Positions 1 to 9,053 of a stretch of 64,000 bases of DNA are shown here, piece by piece (position 1 is the first letter of the stretch; every line of letters starts with the position of its first letter). The stretch covers positions 992,001-1,056,000 of the forward strand of contig OZ243951.1 of the NCBI GenBank assembly GCA_965214565.1, given 5' to 3'. Position numbers and translations under genes: made by a program. The notes under the pieces were generated by a model that saw only the letters and a program-made list of their open reading frames with translations, was not told the DNA's origin and made no database searches. Origin of the DNA: VXYK01 sp965214565 (GTDB taxonomy: Bacteria; Actinomycetota; Acidimicrobiia; Acidimicrobiales; Aldehydirespiratoraceae).

Positions 1-1101
1 ACCGTCTACCTCCCCGGCACCGTCCGCAGCAACATCTATCTCATCTCGATACTCCTTGAGGACCGAATGGATCTGGCTCTTCGCCATGAACATCTCAAGG
101 TCGTCGAGAGACACCACTCCGTCGCCGGGAACTCGGCTGCCGAACACATCACCAGAAAGGAGTTGCTCGTTGCCTGCGGCAGTGTCGAGCCGGTTCCACA
201 GATCAGGGTTGTCGAGAAGCGCCTGGGCGGCAACCACCGTCGGGGCGGCGAACTTCCACGGGTGCTCGACCACGTAGCGGAGATCACCGGCACTGACCTT
301 GCCGTCGGCCCTGCCACCCGATGGATTGTCGAGTTCACCCAAACTCTCACGAAAGCCGCGCAGCGCCAGCAGTTCCGACACAGACACCCCCAGGGCACGA
401 CTGCTCGCGATCCAGCCGACAGCGTCCACCAGGTCCACATCGTGATCAACCACGGCCTCTACCACGTCTTCAATGTCGATACCGAGACTCATCGCCAGGG
501 TCACTCCGACCACCGCCTCCTCGCCGACGAATCCGTTGGCCCTCAACACCGCCAACTGATAGTCGAGGTCGTGGACGTACTCTTCAGCCTCGGCAAGCGA
601 CCCTCCGTTCTCGGCAACCACCTCAGCGACACGCAGGTCGAACACACGCTGCTCGGCAATGCCGACGGCGTTGGCGAAGTCGAGCCCACCGTCAAGCAAC
701 TCGATGACCATCTGCGTCGCTGCCTCGTCGCCGTCAAGAAAAGCACTGATCCGCTCACGCCGGTTACGCACCAGAAAGTCAAGCTGAGCAGCGCTGTCGG
801 TGACCTTCCATTCGGAGACACCACGCGACAACTCGTTGATCCGCTCGATATCGGCCCAGAGCGAGTCGATCTGGTCCAGCCGGGACTTCAAGTCCACTGC
901 CAACCGGTCGAGCCCGTCGTGGGCTCGTCGCAGGGACAACGACGGATCGCTGCTGGACCCCCCAAGGATCAGGTTGGCCTGATCGATGAGGCCACCGATT
1001 GTGACACGGTCCCACATCAACTCTTCGGTTGTCGCCGACATGACTGTCCACAGGAAGTACGCCCCTGGGCGATCCATGATGATTACATCTTCAGAGTTCA
1101 T
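1..1101 (-). CDS. Partial protein of unknown function with C-terminal EF-hand-like loops
   Basis: This is an open reading frame that runs off the left edge; 367 codons are visible and the C-terminus is missing. No family name is recognised. Residues about 50-95 are charged and heptad-like (a possible coiled coil). Near residues 261-276 and 321-337 there are two Asp/Gly-rich loops followed by an acidic helix (ADGKVSAGDL and GDGVVSLDDL), which resemble Ca-binding EF-hand loops. Between them lies an 'ALLDNPDLWNRLDTAAG' helix-loop like that found next to such loops in secreted actinobacterial proteins. No signal peptide is visible from ATG 1101; downstream ATGs at codons 9 and 21 are alternatives. 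The plus-strand reading over the same bases is an antisense shadow. Function is unknown. Confidence 0.6.
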   Translation of the reverse strand, partial: MNSEDVIIMDRPGAYFLWTVMSATTEELMWDRVTIGGLIDQANLILGGSSSDPSLSLRRAHDGLDRLAVDLKSRLDQIDSLWADIERINELSRGVSEWKVTDSAAQLDFLVRNRRERISAFLDGDEAATQMVIELLDGGLDFANAVGIAEQRVFDLRVAEVVAENGGSLAEAEEYVHDLDYQLAVLRANGFVGEEAVVGVTLAMSLGIDIEDVVEAVVDHDVDLVDAVGWIASSRALGVSVSELLALRGFRESLGELDNPSGGRADGKVSAGDLRYVVEHPWKFAAPTVVAAQALLDNPDLWNRLDTAAGNEQLLSGDVFGSRVPGDGVVSLDDLEMFMAKSQIHSVLKEYRDEIDVAADGAGEVDG

Positions 1102-1163
1102 TGAATGATATGAAACATCATTATTTGTGGATTTGCAACCAGATGTTCAGACGCAACGATCCG

Positions 1164-1787
1164 CTACTGGCCGGAACGACGGATCGAAGGGAACGCGTCG
1201 GTGCCGATCTGGTAGATCAGAATCGGTTCGGGCAGGTCCCGCAAGTAATGGTGGCCCAACGAGAGCATCTCCTGGTCAACCACCTCGGCCACCTCGCTCG
1301 AAAGGAGAATCTGGCCTCCGGCGGCGCAGGCTTCGAGCCGACCCGTTCTATTGGGGACGGTTCCGAAATAATCGTTGCCACGAAGCGTGGCGTTGCCCCG
1401 ATGGAGTCCCATGCGCACACGCAAGGAGGGTCCTGTCCGCCAGTCTGTGCGGGCGAGTTCGTTCTGAATGCAAACAGCAGCGTCAACGGCCACTTGGGCG
1501 TCTTGGAAAGCCGCGCGAAAATGATCACCGGCCCACCCGAAGATGTGTCCGCCAGAAGTTTCGACGACACGGCGGATCAACGTGTCGTGAACTTCCACGC
1601 TCTGGGCCGTCGCGGCTGCGTCTGCCTCCCAGAGGCGACTAGACCCCTCTACGTCGGTGAACAGAAAAGTAATGGTCCCGGCGGGGATCGGACCACGATT
1701 CCGGCGGGGCTGACTCCCTCTGCGTCCGGGTAATCCTCGCCTGTAGAACTCTGAGCACCATCTCACCCATCGCCTACCTTCACCCAT
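1164..1787 (-). CDS. Class III adenylate/guanylate cyclase catalytic domain protein
   Basis: A 207-residue protein made almost entirely of one class III nucleotidyl cyclase domain, which would make cAMP or cGMP from ATP/GTP in the cytoplasm. The metal-binding Asp of the FTDVEGSSRLWE motif is at about residue 45, a second Asp follows Gly at about 88, and the transition-state Asn/Arg pair lies in GTVPNRTGR (146 and 150). In many actinobacterial relatives this domain is followed by an AAA/LuxR regulator part; here the protein stops soon after the domain, so it is either a minimal cyclase or a truncated regulator. The first 35 residues are Arg-rich and unlike the family, so the true start may be internal. 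The neighbours give no pathway. Confidence 0.75.
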   Translation of the reverse strand: MGEGRRWVRWCSEFYRRGLPGRRGSQPRRNRGPIPAGTITFLFTDVEGSSRLWEADAAATAQSVEVHDTLIRRVVETSGGHIFGWAGDHFRAAFQDAQVAVDAAVCIQNELARTDWRTGPSLRVRMGLHRGNATLRGNDYFGTVPNRTGRLEACAAGGQILLSSEVAEVVDQEMLSLGHHYLRDLPEPILIYQIGTDAFPSIRRSGQ

Positions 1788-1931
1788 TGCCCACCTTCAC
1801 ACCCGTTCACGTCATACTACGCTCATTACCGACCTCTTACCCTGTGGGTCGAACTGCCTCTCCACAGCGCTGAGTCAACGCCCTCGGGCCCGGCGAACCG
1901 CTCAGGGACCAGCCTCGCCTGCCCCACTCCG

Positions 1932-2735
1932 TCAACCGGTGGCCGGCGAGGTCAAACCCAAGACGACGGACGGGTCCGGAACCACGTCTCGGGCCAGCCA
2001 CTGGAAGGTTCGCCAACCCACATCGGCGTAATACAGCGAAGATCTCACCTCTTTGGCGGCTTCGTCGCTGATCGGCCGAGCCCCGGGTGCCTTCAGGTGC
2101 ACTTCAGCCACGCGCTCTGCGGCAACGAACAAGCCGACAGCGTCGCCAGGGGAACGGCCCCCGGTGAGAAGCCCGTGGTTGCGCAGGATGCAGACTCTCG
2201 TGTCGCCCATCGCCCGGGCTATGGCCTCGCCCCCCGCGGTGCTGGTCACTTCAAGATCCTCGCCGTGGTACATGGACTGGTCGAACACCAGGGCGCACGA
2301 CTCTTGGCTTATCGCCCGGAACGGCTCAACATTCGCCGACCACGGCGTGCCGAAAGGCGTGTGGACATGAACTGCTGAGACCAAATCTGGACGAGCGTCC
2401 AAGACGGGCCAGTGAATGTGGTGGGCCGCGAAGTTCACTCCGTTGTCCGTCGGGCCGGCCACGCCCTGACCGTCCGGGCCGACCAGGGTGAGGTTGTCCA
2501 TGGTGGCGTCCGCGAAACGGATACCGTAGCCAAGCACCCAGAAGTGGTCGGTCAGCTCCGGATCGCGGGCGCTGATGTGGCCGTCGCCCATCTGCCCCCA
2601 GCGCATAGCGCCGAAGATTCGGTAGCCGATGGCCACCTCCCACTTGCGCAGCAGACGCAGTTCCTCAAGGTCGGTTACCACTGGCTGCTCAGCGTCATAG
2701 GTGATATCCGGATAGCGATCGAGCGACAGCCCCAT
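1932..2735 (-). CDS. Class II aldolase/adducin-family protein
   Basis: A 267-residue cytoplasmic protein of the class II aldolase/adducin (AraD/FucA) fold. These enzymes use a His-bound divalent metal for retro-aldol or decarboxylation chemistry on sugar phosphates or small hydroxy acids. The metal-site pattern is visible: VHVHTP (His 123 and 125) and RNHGLL (His 187), with GHIS near residue 52. The start is set at ATG 2735 (MGLSLDRYPD) because the reading frame upstream of it is a different, decayed gene. The gene is divergent from the SHMT-like gene at 2920. The substrate cannot be told from sequence; many such marine and actinobacterial members are unassigned. Confidence 0.8.
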   Translation of the reverse strand: MGLSLDRYPDITYDAEQPVVTDLEELRLLRKWEVAIGYRIFGAMRWGQMGDGHISARDPELTDHFWVLGYGIRFADATMDNLTLVGPDGQGVAGPTDNGVNFAAHHIHWPVLDARPDLVSAVHVHTPFGTPWSANVEPFRAISQESCALVFDQSMYHGEDLEVTSTAGGEAIARAMGDTRVCILRNHGLLTGGRSPGDAVGLFVAAERVAEVHLKAPGARPISDEAAKEVRSSLYYADVGWRTFQWLARDVVPDPSVVLGLTSPATG

Positions 2736-2751
2736 AGCAGCAGATGCTACT

Positions 2752-2892
2752 TCAACTGGACCAACCGCCGTCGATCGTATGGGTCTGACCGGTAACGAAA
2801 GCGCTCTCATCAGACGCCAGGTAGACGACCAGAGCGGCAATCTCCTCGGCGGTGCCGATCCTGCCCATCGGCTGTCGATCAACAAACGCACA
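2752..2892 (-). pseudogene. C-terminal remnant of a short-chain dehydrogenase gene
   Basis: Read in its own minus-strand frame, these bases encode a typical SDR C-terminus. It contains DRQPMGRIGTAEEIA, then VVYLASDE, then FVTGQTHTIDGGWSS, and a stop (TGA, complement of 2752-2754). There is no Rossmann N-terminus, catalytic Tyr-Lys or start codon; upstream of 2892 similarity ends and the divergent SHMT-like gene begins at 2920. The remnant lies 16 bases upstream of the class II aldolase start, in a different frame. This suggests an ancestral SDR-aldolase operon whose SDR gene was lost by deletion. Confidence 0.75.
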
Positions 2893-2919
2893 CGCTGTCA
2901 ATATGATGTGCCGCTAGCC

Positions 2920-4158
2920 ATGTACAGCCTGCGCCGATTCAATGAGCCGCGCTTCGAACGCCTCGACGCGATCATCGACAGCCTCAACAGTCACCTCACC
3001 GACTACATCCCGCTGGTTGGAAGCGCCACTCTGCCGCTGCCTGAGGTTTGCGCCATGGCCTCGCTTCCCGGATCCGCGGTGCGGGTCGAGGGACATCTAC
3101 GCCAGCGCTACTTCCCGGCCTCCGAACCGGTCGACGAGGCCGAGAGCATTGTCGAAGCGGAGACTCGACGGATCTTCTCGATCGGTAACGAATACCAGAT
3201 CAGCGCCCAACCACACTCCGCGACCCAGGCGAACCATGCCGTCTTTCGGAGCATCCTGGGCTCCGCGGCAGGCAGAGTCGCGGCGCTGAGCCCCCGGGAC
3301 GGCGGGCACTACTCGCACAGCGCGGGCGTGCCTCCACCCCACGAGTTCGTGCCTCTGCCGATCTCTGAAGCGGGCCTGGACTACGACGAAGTGTCCGACG
3401 CGGTATGCCGAACCAGACCGACGATCATCGTCGCGGGGGGCTCCGCCTACAGCCGTGCAATCGACTTCGCCGCGCTCAAAGCGATCGCAGACCAGGTCGG
3501 CGCCCACCTGCACGCCGATCTCGCGCACTGCGCCCCGTTCGTGGCCACCGGCCTGCACCCACCGGCGTTCGGGCACGTCGATTCTGCCGCCATCGACCCG
3601 AGCAAGAACCTGCGCGGTGCCGGCGGCGGCATCCTGGTCTTCCGCAACCGGGATGAAGACGCCATGCGCGAAGCCATATTCCCGATCCTTCAGGGCTCCC
3701 CGAGCCAGCTCGGCCTGTTCGCCAAAGCGGCTTGCATGACCGCCTGGACCCACGATGCCCTCGAGCAGTACGCCAGACGGATGATCGATGTCGCCCAACT
3801 GCTCGCGGAGCAGATGACCGGCCTGCTCGGCGAGCCTCAGTACGGCGGCACCGACAGCCACCTGCTGCTGTTCGACGTCTCGGGCTGGGCTGAGAGCGGT
3901 CGAGTGGCCGAAGATCGCCTTCGGGCCGCGCGGATACTCGTCAACCGAAACCAGGTGCCGAACGACTCGAAACCCCCCTGGGAGACTTCCGGCATCCGCC
4001 TGAGCTCGACCGTGCCGACGATCCTCGGCTACGACGACGCCGACGTCGCATCTCTCGGCGAGGCGATCTGCGCAGTGCTGTCGGGCAACAGCGACCACCC
4101 CGGAGCTGTCACCGACCTCCTCGAGAGGTTCCATCGCCCCCTCAGCACCGTCATGTGA
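2920..4158 (+). CDS. Serine hydroxymethyltransferase-like PLP enzyme (divergent)
   Basis: A 412-residue fold-type I PLP enzyme whose motif order matches serine hydroxymethyltransferase. GGHYSHS is near residue 128, HADLAHCAPF is near 198 (Asp 200 for the pyridine nitrogen, His 203), and the PLP-lysine segment DPSKNLRGAGGG puts the likely Schiff-base Lys at 229. A QGSPSQ segment matches the usual QGGP. The N-terminal ELIASEN motif, which binds folate and serine in true GlyA, is not recognisable. I therefore call it an SHMT-like paralogue acting on an unknown beta-hydroxy amino acid or similar substrate. ATG 2920 is chosen because the frame upstream runs through the SDR remnant; GTG 2908 is possible. 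Confidence 0.75.
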   Translation: MYSLRRFNEPRFERLDAIIDSLNSHLTDYIPLVGSATLPLPEVCAMASLPGSAVRVEGHLRQRYFPASEPVDEAESIVEAETRRIFSIGNEYQISAQPHSATQANHAVFRSILGSAAGRVAALSPRDGGHYSHSAGVPPPHEFVPLPISEAGLDYDEVSDAVCRTRPTIIVAGGSAYSRAIDFAALKAIADQVGAHLHADLAHCAPFVATGLHPPAFGHVDSAAIDPSKNLRGAGGGILVFRNRDEDAMREAIFPILQGSPSQLGLFAKAACMTAWTHDALEQYARRMIDVAQLLAEQMTGLLGEPQYGGTDSHLLLFDVSGWAESGRVAEDRLRAARILVNRNQVPNDSKPPWETSGIRLSSTVPTILGYDDADVASLGEAICAVLSGNSDHPGAVTDLLERFHRPLSTVM

Positions 4159-4209
4159 GCCCGATCCTCAATGCAAACTCGGGATCCGACGGCCTCAATA
4201 GACAACGCC

Positions 4210-4533
4210 TCAATAGACAATGTCGAGCGCAAACCGCAGCGCCTGGTCGAGTTCGGCTCGCCGGGCGCCACCGATCCGTCCAACCGGCTCTGGATCGAGA
4301 GCCGAGATCGGCACCGTGATTACGTTGTCGCAACTGATTACGCAGGCCTCGGGGAGACCTTCTTCGGTACCGATCTCAACTTCCGAGCGGATACCTCGGA
4401 CAGTGCGCGTGATCGGCGCACATGTAACCGCTGTGAGCACAGCCGCGGCGGCATCTCTCGTCAAGACGCACACGGGCCGTCGGCCTGCGGGCGGTCCAAG
4501 ATCCGTCCAGTAGATCTCGTTACGCGCTACCAC
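4210..4533 (-). CDS. mazF: MazF/PemK-type endoribonuclease toxin
   Basis: A 107-residue protein with the PemK/MazF fold pattern: NEIYWTDLGPPAGRRPVCVLTRD at the N-terminus, the 'TCAPITRTVRGIRSEVEIG' strand segment and the 'ACVISCDNVITVPISAL' segment. Family members cut mRNA at short sequence motifs until bound by their antitoxin. The gene overlaps the 3' end of the antitoxin gene by 7 bases, which implies translational coupling and antitoxin-first order. Length is normal for the family and no damage is seen. The cut site cannot be predicted. Confidence 0.88.
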   Translation of the reverse strand: MVARNEIYWTDLGPPAGRRPVCVLTRDAAAAVLTAVTCAPITRTVRGIRSEVEIGTEEGLPEACVISCDNVITVPISALDPEPVGRIGGARRAELDQALRFALDIVY

Positions 4534-4772
4534 GAGGGCACGGTCCGAGACGCGAGCCGAATCGCCGACTGAACCAGCGCAGGGTCCTGAGGCATGCGCC
4601 GGTACGCCTCAGCCAACTCCGCATCAGCAGCGACCATTTCCTCGGCATCAATAACCGCCCGAGCCCCCCGTCGAAGCAACTCAGACCGACTCGTGCCCAG
4701 TGCCTCGGCAATCTGGGCCAAGCGCTCGACGAGATCATCATCGAGTTGAACCAGAACCTCCCGACGAGCCAT
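4527..4772 (-). CDS. mazE: Ribbon-helix-helix antitoxin of the MazEF pair
   Basis: An 81-residue protein. Residues about 3-40 (REVLVQLDDDLVERLAQIAE followed by a helix and SRSELLRRG) form a ribbon-helix-helix DNA-binding domain; the acidic C-terminal half would bind and inhibit the MazF toxin. The start is ATG 4772; two more in-frame ATGs, at 4778 and 4790, sit inside the palindrome just upstream. No clear Shine-Dalgarno sequence precedes 4772, so a leaderless or alternative start is possible. It overlaps mazF by 7 bases. It is probably autoregulated through the palindrome at 4776-4793. Confidence 0.85.
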   Translation of the reverse strand: MARREVLVQLDDDLVERLAQIAEALGTSRSELLRRGARAVIDAEEMVAADAELAEAYRRMPQDPALVQSAIRLASRTVPSW

Positions 4773-4775
4773 GCA

Positions 4776-4793
4776 CATATGGTAAACCATATG
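4776..4793. promoter_or_regulatory. Perfect palindromic operator upstream of mazEF
   Basis: CATATGGTAAACCATATG is an 18-base inverted repeat with perfect 8-base arms and a 2-base centre. It lies 3 bases upstream of the antitoxin ATG on the minus strand. Ribbon-helix-helix antitoxins typically repress their own operon by binding such palindromes, so this is the likely autoregulatory operator. The close spacing suggests it overlaps the transcription start. Confidence 0.7.
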
Positions 4794-4866
4794 CTCCCGA
4801 ATATCCACCGGCGCTGTCGCCAACCGGGTAGTGCAAAGTGCTTTACAAGCCGTAGGTTTCACATCC

Positions 4867-5797
4867 ATGACTACGAACCAGACCGCCGCAGGGGTCCCTT
4901 TTCTCCGCACCCCCGAGGACCGTTTCTCGGACCTGCCAGACTTCGCCTACGAACCCCACTACGTGACCGTCGACGGCCTGCGAATGGCTTATGTCGATGA
5001 AGGACCGGGAACTGCCGGCACGATTCTGCTGCCTCATGGCGAACCGACGTGGGGCTACCTGTACCGCCGGATGATCCCGACCCTCACCGAAGCAGGACAC
5101 CGCGTGATCGTCCCCGACCTCATCGGTTTCGGCCGTTCCGACAAGCCCACACAGCGCTCGGCCTACACCTACAGCGGCCATGTGGCATGGATGCGCGAGT
5201 TCCTCGACCACTTCAGCGAAGTCGAGGCCTGGGATGCGTTCTGCCAGGACTGGGGCGGGCTGATCACGCTGCGCCTGGCGGCAGAGCAACCCGAGCGCTT
5301 CGGCCGCCTCGTGCTCGCCAACACCGGTCTGCCCCATGGGGAGAGTCTCGGCGGGGGCTTCGATTTCTGGCTCGAACTTTCACAAACACTCCACCCGTTC
5401 GACTGCGGACGGCTGATCGACAACGCCGTCAGCTCCAGAACACTGAGCCCCGAAGAGCAGGCCGCCTACAACGCACCCTTCCCCGACGAGGACTACATGG
5501 CGGGCGTGCGCGAGTTCCCCTGCCTGGTGCCGATCACCCCCGAACACGAATCGGTGGCCGAGAACTCCGCTGCACGGAGAGTTCTTTCCGGGTGGTCGAA
5601 ACCGGTGCTCCTGCTCTGGGGACGGACAGACCCGGTGCTCGGTCATCTCGACGCTGACTTCTTGGAGTTGATCCCCGGGACCAAAGGTCAACCCCATCAG
5701 TTCTTCGACCCCGGCAACCATTTCATCCAAGACGACGTCGGCGAACCGTTGGCTGCGGCCATGGTCTCGTGGCTGGCGTCGGTCGGAAGCGAGTCCA

Positions 5798-5805
<8 letters not shown>
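4867..5805 (+). CDS. Haloalkane dehalogenase
   Basis: A 312-residue alpha/beta hydrolase that would hydrolyse haloalkanes to alcohol and halide in the cytoplasm. The N-terminal region (TPEDRFSDLPDFAYEP) and the oxyanion motif HGEPTWGYLYRRM are typical of haloalkane dehalogenase subfamily I. The nucleophile is Asp 128 in QDWGG, with Trp 129 as a halide-binding residue. The likely catalytic acid is Asp 255 (GRTDPVLG) and the base His 285 (GNHFIQDD). Start ATG 4867 gives the family's usual length. Its stop overlaps the start of the glycosidase gene by 8 bases, so the two are probably co-transcribed although no shared pathway is obvious. Substrate range is unknown. Confidence 0.88.
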
Positions 5806-7399
<1,594 letters not shown>

Positions 7400-7432
7400 C
7401 GGTACAGCGGTGGCGATCCGGCGACAATCCGC

Positions 7433-7438
7433 TAGAAT
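7433..7438 (+). promoter_or_regulatory. Possible -10 element of the sugar importer operon
   Basis: TAGAAT lies 60 bases upstream of the binding-protein start, in the gap after the glycosidase gene. The matching -35 region is poor (TGGCGA, 16-base spacer), so this is a weak call. A GGAGAGAGAAG ribosome-binding stretch follows just before ATG 7499. Confidence 0.3.
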
Positions 7439-7498
7439 GCGCGCTTCGTAACTGGTCGAACCTCAGGGATCGACCCCCTGGAGAGAGAAGAGTCCAAT

Positions 7499-8908
7499 AT
7501 GAAATCCAAGCTTCTGAAACTACTCGCGCTGTTGTTCGCGTTCACGCTCATTGCCGCAGCATGCGGTGATGACGACGAAGACACGACCACCGACGACGAC
7601 GTGTCCGACGACATGTCTGACGACGACGACGGCGACATGTCCGACGACATGTCTGACGACGACGGCGACATGTCCGACGACATGGGCGACGACATAACGA
7701 TCACCGTGACCGGACCCGAACGTGATGAGAGCGAGGCTGGAGCAATCCAAGAAGTTCTCGGCGCCTGGGGCGATGAGCACGGTGTCGAGGTCATCTATCT
7801 CGGTTCAGCCGACTGGGAGGCCGAGATCAACGTCCAAGTCGAGGGCGGCAATCCTCCCGACATCTCGATCTTCCCGCAGCCCGGCAAGCTTGCCGACTTC
7901 GCACGCGACGGCCACGTTGTCCCGCTGAACGACGCTGCCGCCGCAGCAACAGCTGAGAACTGGTCCGAGGCTTGGACCGTGTTCGGCAACGTCGACGGCA
8001 CCCAGTACGGCGTTCCCGTCAAGGCCGACCTGAAGTCGCTCGTCTGGTACCAGCCGGCCCGCTTCGCGGCGAACGGCTACGAGGTCCCTGAAACCTACGA
8101 CGAGTTCACCGCACTGGTCAGCCAGATCGCCGCAGACGGCAACAGGCCGCTGTGCGTAGGCATCGAGTCAGGTCAGGCAACCGGCTGGCCCTTCACCGAC
8201 TGGGTCGAGGACATGGTCCTGCGCCAGCACGGACCCGACGTATACGACCAGTGGGTGGCACACGACATCCCGTTCAACGATGACCGGATCGTGTCGTCGA
8301 TGCAGACCGTGCTCGACCTGTGGACCGAGGACAATGTCTTCGCCTCCTCCGGCTCGATCGCAGCGACCGCCTTCCAGGACAACGGACAGCCCCTCGTCGA
8401 CGGCGACTGCTTCATGCATCGCCAGGCCAGCTTCTTCAGCGCATTCATGCCTGAAGGCACGACCTTCGGCGACGGAGAGGGCGAAGTGAACGTCTTCTAC
8501 TTCCCCGACATCAACGGTGACCGCCCAGTCCTGGGTGCAGGCACCCTCGCCGCAGGGTTCAACGACAACGATGCAACCATGGCGCTGCTCGCCTACCTGT
8601 CGACCCCGGACTACGCCGAGGCGCGTCAGGTCTCCCAGGCGACCCGCAAGAGTGAGGGTAGCGACGTCGTTGCGCTATCCGGCTTCCTGTCGGCCGCTCT
8701 GGGCCAGGACCCGAGCGTCTATCAGCCCCTCGAGCAGTCGTTCCTCAACGTGCTTGAGACGGCAGCCATCGTGCGCTTCGACGGTTCGGACCTGATGCCC
8801 GCAGACGTGGGCGCAGGCACCTTCTGGTCCGAGGGCACATCGGCGGTCAACGGTGACATCACCGTCGCCGAGGCAGCCGACCGCATCGAGGCCAGCTGGC
8901 CGCAGTAG
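7499..8908 (+). CDS. Sugar ABC transporter solute-binding lipoprotein (AglE-like)
   Basis: A 469-residue extracellular solute-binding protein (family 1) that captures an alpha-glucoside or similar sugar for the permeases encoded next. The signal peptide ends in a lipobox (LIAAAC), so Cys 22 would be lipidated and the protein anchored outside the membrane. Residues 33-65 form a tandem-repeat Asp-rich linker built of SDDM and DDDGDM units. The binding domain follows, with PPDISIFPQPGKLADFA near 120. The glycosidase upstream and two permeases downstream support sugar uptake. A strong hairpin follows the gene, which would keep the binding protein transcript more abundant than the permease transcript. 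Confidence 0.9.
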   Translation: MKSKLLKLLALLFAFTLIAAACGDDDEDTTTDDDVSDDMSDDDDGDMSDDMSDDDGDMSDDMGDDITITVTGPERDESEAGAIQEVLGAWGDEHGVEVIYLGSADWEAEINVQVEGGNPPDISIFPQPGKLADFARDGHVVPLNDAAAAATAENWSEAWTVFGNVDGTQYGVPVKADLKSLVWYQPARFAANGYEVPETYDEFTALVSQIAADGNRPLCVGIESGQATGWPFTDWVEDMVLRQHGPDVYDQWVAHDIPFNDDRIVSSMQTVLDLWTEDNVFASSGSIAATAFQDNGQPLVDGDCFMHRQASFFSAFMPEGTTFGDGEGEVNVFYFPDINGDRPVLGAGTLAAGFNDNDATMALLAYLSTPDYAEARQVSQATRKSEGSDVVALSGFLSAALGQDPSVYQPLEQSFLNVLETAAIVRFDGSDLMPADVGAGTFWSEGTSAVNGDITVAEAADRIEASWPQ

Positions 8909-8954
8909 TTCCCGGGTCTCATCGCTGAGACTCACTCACAATTGAAGAACCCAT

Positions 8955-8988
8955 GTAGTGGGGGTGGCTCTGGAGCCACCCCCACTAC
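8955..8988 (+). terminator. Perfect 16-bp hairpin between binding protein and permease genes
   Basis: GTAGTGGGGGTGGCTC pairs perfectly with GAGCCACCCCCACTAC across a 2-base centre (in practice a 4-base loop), followed by TGTTTCT. It sits inside the operon, so it probably acts as a partial terminator or mRNA-stabilising 3' end for the binding-protein transcript. Confidence 0.75.
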
Positions 8989-9053
8989 TGTTTCTGCGGA
9001 CCGCGTCCAGATCCGCTAGGTTGCATGCGAACACCGGACGCACGAAAGGCACA

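Noticed and set aside
67..1104. 345-codon plus-strand reading frame opposite the first gene
   Set aside because: It is His/Gln/Arg-rich antisense sequence; the minus-strand frame has normal composition and recognisable loops.
3097..4134. Long minus-strand frame opposite the SHMT-like gene
   Set aside because: Antisense shadow: the plus strand has clear PLP-enzyme motifs.
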